In this document: piece after piece, positions 1 to 9,072 of the stretch
How positions within the stretch are numbered: the stretch's first letter is position 1
How the letters are laid out: the number at the start of each line of letters is the position of its first letter
Source of the DNA: Schistocerca nitens
Lineage: Eukaryota > Arthropoda > Insecta > Orthoptera > Acrididae
NCBI RefSeq assembly: GCF_023898315.1
Contig: NC_064614.1
Location: forward strand, 498,248,109-498,312,108
Direction: 5' to 3'
Length of the DNA stretch: 64,000 nucleotides
Translations under genes and position numbers: made by a program
Notes under the pieces: generated by a model
Seen by the model: only the letters and a program-made list of their open reading frames with translations
Database searches by the model: none
What the model was told of the DNA's origin: nothing

Positions 1-530
1 TAAAAAATCGCATTCATTGCAACAGTAACTCCACACAAGAGATACAAGTGTCATCCACTTCAATAAACATTTTATGACAATGAGTTTTCACAGTGGAATG
101 TAAACCATTTCACTTTCTTAAAGTGTATCTAGGATGCTACTATTGACAGTGCCATAACATTAATATATCACTAGACACAATAATTTGGCATAGATGGTAA
201 AATATAAAATAGTGATCTTTGATATTCGCCATGGCCTATCCTTAGTAACCATTCCAGAAAATATAGTGTGGTGTCAGAGAACATTTGGATGTACAATCTG
301 GTAGTTCTGGTGTGGTACTGGATTTGCGATGTGTTTCTGAAAATAAATCAAAGGTATAAAGAATGAATTATTGAATACTTTTTGATAGAACCTGGCAGTA
401 AAAAAAAGAACAAGCATAAGTAGAATATCATCACCACATGTCAAATCAGAAAAGAAACAAATATTCACACAAAAATGAAGCACATGAAATCCTCAAAATT
501 TAACCAAAACATTACAAGAATAAATACTAC
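1..530. other. AT-rich intergenic sequence, no gene seen
   Basis: AT-rich sequence with only short chance ORFs and no recognisable protein motif, tRNA-like segment or terminal repeat. I see nothing to annotate here. Confidence 0.6.
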
Positions 531-790
531 TGGTGTTGTAAATTTTACGTGACCTATACATCTCAAATGAAGACCTCAATACCAGTAACCCATACAGAAC
601 TCAAAAACTCAACACAATTTTCATTTGACCTACATAGCTCCAACAAAGCCCTTGATACCAGGAACCAACCACTCTAAAAGATGGTGTTGCAAATTTCACT
701 TCACTCACATAGCTCAAGCAAAGTCCTAGGTACCACACTTTCATTTACTCTATGTAAACCAAAGTTCTCAGTACAACAAACCAAACCATG
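531..790. repeat. Degenerate short tandem repeat
   Basis: Four loosely similar units of roughly 50-90 bp follow each other. Each has an AATTTYAYKT-like start, then 'acctacatagctc'-like text, then 'caaagycctngntacca'-like text (near 540, 625, 693 and 741). The units are strongly diverged, so this is an old array or a repeat-derived spacer. No coding content is seen. Confidence 0.4.
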
Positions 791-1424
791 CTCACATGAC
801 TAATATCAGAAATGTATCCTAACCAACAATGGTACATCAGTACCCATGATACCTACCAATAACAATCCAACAATTACCAAACACTTACAAGGAAACCCTG
901 AAAATTCATGAAAACTTTCATCACCACCGATTTCAATATACACAAACAACTTTGCCCATTGCAACTAACAAAGAGCTACTCATAAATATCTGTATCTTCT
1001 TCACAACTGAAATAAAGAGAAAAATATTACCACAGGAAACACACAACACTAATATTTACAAACATAAAAATTAATCCATCAGCCAAAATTTGCAAATTCA
1101 AAGTAACTCACCAGAATGCCAGCACAAATTCTTTCAGTAGCAACCTGAAATATTCATTTCATGTCAAACAACTCAGTAACAAACATCCAGCACAAGAGAG
1201 CGCCACCAAATACTGCAACACACATTCTACAAACACAAAGACTCAAAAACCTCAAGGCTTACCGTGACTTCACGGATTCGAAGATAATACTCTCAACTGG
1301 ATGTGGTAACTTCTGTGAACTACGTCACTCCCCAAGTTTCGCTGTCACTAGAGTCTTGTGTTGACATGAGGCAGAAGCAGGTAACGACTGAGCTGAGGGG
1401 CGAGCCTGTTGACATAGTGGCTCT
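791..1424. other. Unassigned sequence
   Basis: No recognisable gene or mobile-element motif. The short ORFs near 1161-1764 have no family signature and overlap one another on both strands, so they are treated as chance. Confidence 0.5.
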
Positions 1425-2034
1425 TTTTTTTTTTGTTGTTGTTGTTGTGGTGTTTACCGTGCCTTCGGCTTCGCCGAATCTACGTGTACTTGTGTGTGGT
1501 TTCTGTTGTTATTCTCTGGGATTATATTTTTGTTTGACAAAAACAAAAACATGCGCTTCGGAGGGCATGTTCAGTAACAGTAAGGCCTTGCGGCCCCCGA
1601 CCATCCTCGATTTATGGGGCGTGGGTTTATGGTTGTTGGGTTCTGTGCAGTGGGTGCAGCGGGTGCTGCTTCCCACTGCTTTCTTTTGTACAGTCGCGCC
1701 AGTCGGCCGCTCGGCGAGATGTCGTCGTTCCGTGGCGGCCGCTGTCCTCGTTGTTGCGGGATGATGGTCGTCCCCACCTTGGTGGGGTACGGTGTTTCCC
1801 GCCGCTTGCCCACTGAGGACGGGCGTCATGCATTCGTAGGTCTGCAGCTGGTCTGCGTCTACACTTTAACATTTCATCTAGTCTAGTGTGGTTTACTCTA
1901 GTTTAATCTATGATGCTAAGGGTGGTCGCACAGCCGACAGAGAGGGGGGGGGAGTGGACTTAGTCGTTACGTCTTACATTACTTTGCGTTCCTACGCTAC
2001 TAATTACTTGGGAACAAAAGCGGTAAACAAATGC

Positions 2035-2215
2035 AAATCAATTTAAATATTTATCTAAACACTATTGGATCCCAACAAGGGAGCACAAATCGGCTAGACA
2101 AAATAACAATAAAACCAGGCAAAACCAATTGAAACATTTATCTATTCCCTATTGGTTCCCAACAAGGGAGCACGGATTAGCAAGGGCAAAATAACAAGGG
2201 TATGTTATATCAAAG
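2035..2215. repeat. Two-unit tandem repeat of about 88 bp
   Basis: The units start near 2037 and 2125. They share 'tatttatct', 'actattggnncccaacaagggagcac' in two blocks, and a closing 'caaaataacaa'. The repeat sits in the presumed 3' UTR of the minus-strand Jockey-type LINE. Confidence 0.6.
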
Positions 2216-2334
2216 GGGAATACTAATGGACTAAACTAGGACAAAAAACATATTAAACAATTAAGCTATTCACTATTGCTTACTAATCTACTCATCTAAT
2301 CTACAGGGTCTTGTATAATTAGGCGTGGTACTCT

Positions 2335-4204
2335 CTACCTGTGCCATGTTCGGGGTATCACAGTACCTGTGTCCCTAAGTTGTCTATAGTTTTCTCTTAG
2401 TGTTTCTAATTTGTCAAATAGTGTGTTTACTAATCTTTTAACAGTATCTTGTATCATTTCGATATCCACTGTTTCGTGGAGCTCACGTATGGGTGTCCAT
2501 GGTGGGGCGTCCAGATCCACCTTAGTACCCTTGTTTTGCATCCTTTGCAATTTCTTGTGGTTGATCTAGCACGTGATTCCCCATGCAGAACACCCGTACG
2601 TTAGTGCTGGGAGGACTGTTGTCTTGTATAGTGTTCTCTTGGTTTCCATCCACATCTCCCTGCTGAGGAAGAAGGGCAGGAGGGCTTTTGCGAGGTTTAT
2701 GCCTCTCTTCCTCTTTTCTCCGATGTGGAGGTGAAAAAGCATTTTTTTGTCTAGTGTTACACACAGGTATTTCACGGAGTCTCTCCACGGTAATTCCTGG
2801 GCGTTTAGAGATAGCTGGTTTATGAGTACCGGCCGCTTTCTTGTGAAGTAGACAGCTGTAGTTTTGTCTGCGTTTAATGTCATTTTGTTTCCCCTACACT
2901 AGTCTTCTATCATGTCTAGCTGCCTTTGGAGGTGTGCTATGTTTGAGTGGTGCTGCCTGCCACTCGTGTAGAAGGCTGTGTCATCCGCGAATTGGGCTAT
3001 CCTGGTATGCGGTGACAGGGGGATGTCGTTTGCATATATGTTGAAGAGTGTGGGTGATAGTACCAACCCCTGGGGGATGCCGGCCCTCAGGGTCTCTCTT
3101 GAGGAGCATTTTCCGTCTACCTCAACAAGGAACGTCCGGTCTGTCAGAAAGCTGTCTATCAATTTTGTGTACACATCGGGGATCGTTGTGTTGTGGTGTG
3201 TCTTGAAGGTCAGGTTGTCGCGCCAAACCTTGTCGTAAGCCTTTTCCCTGTCGAGGAATACTGCTGCTGTTGAATTTGTGTGTGATGTGTTCTGTTAGTC
3301 GAAGGACTTGTAGCTCTGCAGAGACCTTTTTCTGGAACGCGAATTGTTCCGGTCTGATGGTTTCATCGTCTATGAGACATTTGTTGATCCTGTCCAAAAC
3401 TACTCTTTCAAGCGTTTTCCCCATTGTGGAGAATAGGCTGATTGGGCGATGGTTCGCCAGTAGTTTTGGGTCTTTCCCTGCCTTTGGGATTGTAATAACT
3501 TTTGCTGCCTTCCAGGCTGCAGGGAATTTTTGTAGCAGCATGAAGCTATTTATTATACGTGTTAGCAGGACTAGTGGTTTCCTAGAGAGGTTCTTTAGGT
3601 GTATATTTGAAATTTTGTCTAGTCCTGGTGCGGATCTGCCCTTTCTGCAGGCTATTATTTTCTTTATTTGTGTCGGTGTGCCGGCCGAAGTGGCCGTGCG
3701 GTTAAGGGCGCTGCAGTCTGGAACCGCAAGACCGCTACGGTCGCAGGTTCGAATCCTGCCTCGGGCATGGATGTTTGTGATGTCCTTAGGTTAGTTAGGT
3801 TTAAGTAGTTCTAAGTTCTAGGGGACTAATAACCTCAGCAGTTGAGTCCCATAGTGCTCAGAGCCATTTTTTGTGTCGGTGTTGTGAGTTCTGGTGCTGT
3901 TTGTGTCTCAGAGATTTTGAACTGTTTGTGTGATATTCTCTTCCTCAAGCTGCTCAGCAGCTGTGAGGTCGATCTGTGGTGTTGTGTTTTGCTCCTCGTA
4001 CGTGTCCGCAAACAGTTTGGCTTTCGACAAAGCATCAAACACGATTCCCTGGGGTCCTAGCATTGTTGTGGCCTCTTGCTGTATTCGGAGCCATGTGCTG
4101 AATAGTGTCCATTTTGGCTGATTTCTGGGTTTCGGAGAGAGAGTGTACCAGCAGCTTACCTTCTGGAATGTTCCCGATGGGTGCAGCTTAGTTATGTTTT
4201 CCAC
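2335..4204 (-). pseudogene. Jockey-type LINE ORF2, reverse transcriptase, broken
   Basis: Encodes the RNA-dependent DNA polymerase of a non-LTR retrotransposon, which reverse-transcribes its own RNA at a nicked target. Read on the minus strand, the pieces are in normal RT order. 4204-3908 is a linker ahead of the RT. 3541-3122 holds the finger motif (A-K-V-I-T-I-P-K, H-R-P-I-S-L-F) and Q-F-A-F. 3174-2899 holds G-I-P-Q-G and the catalytic F-A-D-D box. 2883-2566 holds the connection region with Y-G-C-S-A-W-G. 2550-2335 is the C-terminal tail. The pieces lie in different frames and a SINE interrupts the gene at 3680-3869, so no intact protein can be made. The endonuclease domain is absent. Clade is judged from motif style: Jockey is most likely, a related R1-type element is possible. 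Confidence 0.85.
3680..3869 (+). mobile_element. tRNA-headed SINE (class II head), full length
   Basis: The head resembles a class II (Leu/Ser-like) tRNA with an A-box-like 'tggccgtgcgg' and a B box 'ggttcgaatcc', the internal RNA polymerase III promoter. The body runs through 'ccttaggttagttaggtttaag' to the terminal 'gtgctcagagccattt'. It is flanked by the perfect 13-bp duplication TTTGTGTCGGTGT (3667-3679 and 3870-3882). It sits inside the Jockey-type RT pseudogene in the opposite orientation. Confidence 0.95.
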
Positions 4205-4398
4205 TTATACTGTTTGATGGATGATTTTGCCTTTTCGAGCTTACCCTTTCTTGTGATTAGATCAGATTAGATTAGTACTTGTTCCATAGATCATGAATAC
4301 GACACTTCGTAATGATGCGGAATGTGTCAGGTTAATAAAAGGTGTCTATACAAGATATTACATTAGACAAAATATTACATGACACTATATATATATAT

Positions 4399-4680
4399 AA
4401 AAACAAAGATGATGTGACTTACCAAATGAAAGTGCTGGCAGGTCGACAGACACACAAACGAACACAAACATACACACAAAATTCAAGCTTTCGCAACAAA
4501 CTGTTGCCTCATCAGGAAAGAGGGAAGGAGAGGGAAAGACGAAAGGATGTGGGTTTTAAGGGAGAGGGTAAGGAGTCATTCCAATCCCGGGAGCGGAAAG
4601 ACTTACCTTAGGGGGAAAAAAGGACAGGTATACACTCGCACACACACACATATCCATCCAACACATATACCTATGGGGTT
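4399..4680 (+). repeat. Direct repeat copy 1 of the 1074-bp-spaced duplication
   Basis: Same text as 5473-5752, with a few substitutions and a small indel in the CA-rich stretch. It includes the marker 'ctgttgcctcatcaggaaag'. The short ORFs in both copies are the same repeat translated, not genes. Confidence 0.9.
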
Positions 4681-5472
4681 GTTGTGGGGGTGTTGTGAGG
4701 GTGACATGGTATTGAAGGTGGAAAGTTTAACATGAGGTTGAAATGAAAATGAAAGATAAAAATATATGGGGAGAGATAAAGGTGAACAAGAAAGCAACTG
4801 GAGATCTGGTATGAAAAAAGGCGAAAAAGTGTTGGTTGAGTTGATCCTGTGGTGAACTTGGGTTGGTACACAGCGATGTGCATAAAGGTTAGGTGGTTGT
4901 GTTGCCGCTAAAACACGTTAAAGGACGGAGAAATTCGGGAAAATTTCGAAAAAACGTATTAAAAGGAGTGGTGTTGTGGTGAAAGATTACGAAAATGGGG
5001 CTAAAAATTGTCTGACGAAGAAATAATGACGTTAAAACCTGTGGGGAGCGGCTAAAATGATCAGTGATGTGCGAAAAACGGAAGTGGAAATAAAGTGAAA
5101 GTTATTAGAACTGGCCGAAATGGTTGTTTAATACGTGAAAGCAGCTGTTATTGAACTAGAAACGGTGGATTTTATAGCGGCGGTAGTGTTGAAAGCGGAA
5201 AATAAAATTTTTTTGGTTATGGTTTTGAAGTGGGTTACGTATTATTGAGTATATATAGGCGGGATAAAATTGTATAGTAGATTACGGTGAAAAGCGGAAG
5301 GTGAATACAAAGTGAGATTACTGGAAAAAACAGAAAGAGAAAATAAAGAGAAAATAAGACGACAGGAAAGATTTCGAAATGCAACAGCGACAATAACAAA
5401 CGTAATTGTTGGGTTCAAATTAATGATATGGTTATAATAGAGGGAAACATTCCACGTAGGAAAAATATATCT

Positions 5473-5752
5473 AAAAACAAAGATGATGTGACTTACCAAA
5501 TGAAAGTGCTGGCAGGTCGACAGACACACAAACGAACACAAACATACACACAAAATTCAAGCTTTCGCAACAAACTGTTGCCTCATCAGGAAAGAGGGAA
5601 GGAGAGGGAAAGACAAAAGGATGTGGGTTTTAAGGGAGAGGGTAAGGAGTCATTCCAATCCCGGGAGCGGAAAGACTTACCTTAGGGGGAAAAAAGGACA
5701 GGTATACACTCGCACACAAACACACATATCCATCCACACATATACCAATATA
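5473..5752 (+). repeat. Direct repeat copy 2 of the 1074-bp-spaced duplication
   Basis: Second copy of the 4399-4680 segment. It is followed at once by an inverted scrap (5754-5788) of its own 'gggagagggtaaggagtcat' segment and then a TA run. Confidence 0.9.
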
Positions 5753-5818
5753 TCCCGGGATTGGAATGACTCCTTACCCTCTCCCTTAAATATATATATA
5801 TATATTTAGGTTGGGAAA

Positions 5819-7905
5819 TTACCCACTTACTATACCCAAAAATTCATCTAATGAGTAGAAGGAGTTGCCATTAAGAAATTCTTTTAATTTCCTTTTAAAT
5901 GCTATATGGCTATCTGTCAGACTTTTGATGCTATTAGGTAAGTGACCAAAGACTTTTGTGGTAGCATAATTTACCCCCTTCTGAGCCAAAGTTAGATTTA
6001 ACCTCGAGTAGTGAAGATCATCCTTTCTCCTAGTGTTGTAGCCATGTACAATGCTATTACTTTTCAATTAGTTTGGATTGTTGATAGCAAATTTCATAAG
6101 TGAATATATATATTGTGAGGCTACAGTGAAGATTTCTAGCTCTTTAAATAAGTGTCTGCAGGATGATCTTGGATGAGCTCCATCAATTATTCTGATTAAA
6201 CACTTTTCTGCAATGAACACTCTTTTACTCAATGATGAGTTACCCCACAATATGATGCCATACGAAAGCAGAGAATGAAAATAGGCGTGGTAAGCTAATT
6301 TACTCAGATGTATATTGCCAAAATTTGCACTGACCCTAATAGCATAAGTAGCTGAACTCAAAAGTTTCAGCAGATCCTCAGTGTGTTTTTTCCAGTTCAA
6401 CCTCTCATCAATGCATACACCTAGAAATTTTGAATATTCTACCTTAGCTACCGATTTCTGATCGAAGTCTATATTTATTTGGAGTCATTCAATTTACTGT
6501 GTGAAACTGTATATACTGTGTTTTGTCAAAGTTTAATGAGAACCCATTTACAGAGAATCACTTAATGATTTTCTGAAAACCATCGTTTACAATTTCACCA
6601 CTTAATTCCTGTCTGTCGGGTGTGATAGCTGTACTCGTATCATCGGAAAAAAGTACCAGCTTTGCATCTTCGTGAATACAGAATGGCAAGTCATTAATAT
6701 ATATTAAGAACAGACCGAACCTTGCGGCACCCCATTCTTGATTGTTCCCCAGTTTGAGAAATAACCAGTTTTTTGCATATTATGTGAATGTTTATTTCAA
6801 CTTTCTGCACTCTTCCAGTTAGGTATGATTTAAACCATTTGAGCACTGTCCCATTCATACCACAGTACCTGAGCTTGTCTAGAAGTATTCCATGATTTAC
6901 ACAATCAAAAGCCTTTGATAGATCACAAAAATCCCAACAGGTGACTTCCGGTTACTCAGAGCATTTAATATTTCATTAGTGAATGTATATATAGCATTTT
7001 CCATTGAAAAACCCTTCTGGAAACCAAACTGACATTTTGTTAAAACTTTATTTTTACAAAGGTGTGAAGCTACTCTACAATACATTACTTTTTCAAGAAT
7101 TTTGGATAAGGCAGTCAGAAGAGAGATTAGGCGGTAGTTATTGACATCAGACGTATCCCCTTTTTTATGCAGTGGTATAACAATGGCATACTTCAGTCTA
7201 TCTGGGAAAATACCATGCTTCAGAGAGCTATTACATATGTGGCTAAGAATCCCACTTATTTCTTGGGAACAAGCTTTTATTATCCTGCTGGAAATGCCAT
7301 CAATTCCATGTGAGCTTTTATTCTTGAGAGAGTTTATTATCTTCGTAATTTCAGATGGAGAGGTGGGTGGAATTTCAATTGTATCAAATGGTGTGGGTAA
7401 GGCCTCTTCCATTAACTGCCTTGCTTCTTCTAATGAACATTTAGATCTTATTTTCTCTACAACATTTAAAAAATGATTATTCAAAATGTTTTCGACTTCC
7501 GGCTTGTTGTTTATCAAGTTTCCATTCATTTTGATGGTGATGCTGTCATCCTGTACTCTTGGTTGTCCTGTCTCCCTTGTAATAATATTCCAAATTGTTT
7601 TGATTTTGTTATCAGAGGTATTAATCTCAGACATGATGCACATGCTTCTGGACTTTTTAATAGCCTTTCTTAATGTAGCACAGTAGTTTTTATAATATTT
7701 GGCTGTTTCTGGGTCATTACTCTTTCTTGTTGTTAGATACAGTTCTCTTTTGTGGTTACAAGATATTTTTATTCCTTTAGTAAACCAAGGTTTTTTGCAT
7801 AGTTTCTTGTAATTAGATTTAACTACTTTCTTGGGGAAACAGTTTTCAAATTCTCTTACAAGTTTATCTAACTTATAGAAGCTAAAAATCTGTTTTATTT
7901 ACTTC
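5819..7905 (-). pseudogene. CR1-like LINE reverse transcriptase, broken
   Basis: Read leftwards, 7905-7650 is the linker after a lost endonuclease. 7643-6897 is the longest open piece (248 residues), with the RT fingers ('Y-A-I-V-I-P-L-H-K-K', 'N-Y-R-L-I-S-L-L', 'K-C-Q-F-G-F-Q-K-G') and the start of the block A region, where the frame breaks. The catalytic box survives as F-S-D-D near 6650. 6400-6068 holds the connection region (Y-G-I-I-L-W-G-N-S). 6067-5819 is the C-terminal tail ending V-S-G. Several frame changes and stops separate these parts, so it is a dead copy. The protein would have copied its own RNA in the nucleus at a nicked target. Confidence 0.85.
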
Positions 7906-8695
7906 AGTTAATGAATGTTTAATGTACTCAAGTTTTTGAATGTTTAAATTCCATCTGTAATTTACTGCTCTTGATAGTCAGCTTGGCCAAACTTTGTTGC
8001 ACATTTCTTGTAACTTATTGCAAGATTATCAGACTTAAAGTTATGAATTTGCCCTCTTTCTCCAAGGCCTGATTCTTGTTCTCAGCTGTTGTGTAATTTA
8101 ATTTATGAACATTTATTTAATTCTACTGTTATAATGGTGTGTGTTTCATTTAAGGGCTGTGTGGCCCACGCAGGCGTAATGGTGGCATTGGCCTACTTAT
8201 TGTGATAAACAGTAGTTATTTCAATTATTGTTGTTTCGTTTTAAATTTGCTTGTGTTTAAATTGATATTTCTCTTGTATAAAGACTGTTCACATAAGAGA
8301 AACTTGCTGTTTATTATTACAGAGAAGATTGTGGTTTGAAGTATCATTCTGGTCTTTGGCATATTTGAAATAAATTTGTAATTTCTTGAGGAAAAATGAT
8401 GTGGTCAGCATGGGTTCACCCTTCCACATCTTCTATCCTTCGTCCAGCCTATGCATGGACATATCAGATAAACATGATTTCTGGTGGCCTTGCCATAAGA
8501 AACTCAGATTTCAGAAAATGAAGGACTACTCATTTCCGCAGGAATTACAACTTGCGGTACATTATCTTTTTTATATAAATTTTGCTGTATTGTAGAAAAG
8601 AAAAAAAATCTGAAATGTTAACTTTATGTGAAATTTAAACTTTTATTAAAACTTGGCACTGATGACACATGTCTAAATAAAGTTGCATAACGATT
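7906..8695. other. Unassigned spacer
   Basis: AT-rich sequence between two LINEs. No protein motif, tRNA-like segment or terminal repeat is seen. The 69-codon ORF at 8386 has no recognisable family. Confidence 0.5.
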
Positions 8696-9072
8696 TTGCG
8701 TTCCTCAGCGATACACATAGCGGTATTGTAAGATATTGAGAGGCCAGACAAACATGCGGTTCCTGAAGAGGGGCAACAACCTTTTCAGTAGTTCAAGGGC
8801 TACAGTCTGGATAATTGACTGATCTGGCCTTGTAATATCAACCAAAACGGCCTTGCTGTGCTGGCACTGCAAATGGCTGAAAGCAAGCTGAAATTACAGC
8901 TGCAATTTTTCCCTTGTGCATGCAGCTTTACTGTACGGTACAGTGATGATGGCGACCTCGTGGGTGAAATACTCCAGGGGTAAAATAGTCCCCCATTTGG
9001 ATCTCTGGCCAGGGACTGCGAAGGAGGACATCATTATCGGCAGAAAGAAAACTGGCATTCTACAGTTCTGAG

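Larger units (their letters stand above)
1425..4249 (-). mobile_element. Jockey-type non-LTR retrotransposon (LINE), 5'-truncated, minus strand
   Basis: The core is a broken reverse transcriptase reading right to left from about 4204 to 2335. Beyond its stop lies a possible 3' UTR, and a T-run followed by GTT repeats at about 1424-1448 would be the tail of a minus-strand LINE. The 3' boundary is inferred, because 0.9 kb of non-coding sequence lies between the stop and the T-run. That stretch includes a two-unit tandem repeat (2037-2212) and a GC-rich patch (1560-1850). The 5' side ends abruptly at about 4250, where the 3' end of another LINE begins. A SINE splits the element at 3680-3869. Confidence 0.6.
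4386..5803. repeat. Unclassified interspersed repeat with a 1074-bp internal duplication, inserted in an AT run
   Basis: About 280 bp starting at 4399 ('aaaaacaaagatgatgtgac') recurs nearly identically from 5473, an offset of 1074 bp. The second copy is preceded by 'tagagggaaacattccacg', which looks like an element terminus. The insertion is bounded by TATATA runs on both sides (4387-4398 and 5789-5804). A 35-bp inverted piece at 5754-5788 matches 5629-5664 and could pair with it. No transposase or RT motif is visible, so the class is unknown. Confidence 0.7.
4250..7905 (-). mobile_element. CR1-like non-LTR retrotransposon (LINE), minus strand, split near its 3' end
   Basis: Reverse transcriptase pieces lie at 7900-5819. 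The 3' UTR appears to resume on the far side of an inserted repeat (4386-5803) and ends at 4250-4276 in a short GATTA array (TAATC in the element's own sense), the kind of tandem 3' tail known from CR1-type LINEs. The endonuclease half is missing, so the element is 5'-truncated at about 7.9 kb. That the 4250-4385 piece belongs to the same copy is inferred from family resemblance. Confidence 0.7.

Noticed and set aside
1303..1886. Overlapping ORFs up to 153 codons on both strands
   Set aside because: No domain or family signature. They overlap each other in opposite strands in a GC-rich stretch, and low-complexity runs (F/V) come from a T/GTT repeat.
2978..3794. Plus-strand ORFs of 86 and 174 codons
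   Set aside because: Antisense shadows of the minus-strand Jockey-type RT and of the SINE inserted in it.
4342..5809. ORFs of 62-89 codons duplicated at 4.5 and 5.6 kb
   Set aside because: Translation of a non-coding interspersed repeat rich in CA and GA. The same ORFs recur because the repeat is duplicated.
8689..8700. Possible target duplication of the RTE-like LINE (AACGATTTTGCG against text at 12156)
   Set aside because: Only about seven of twelve positions match and part of that is the CAA tail; not convincing.
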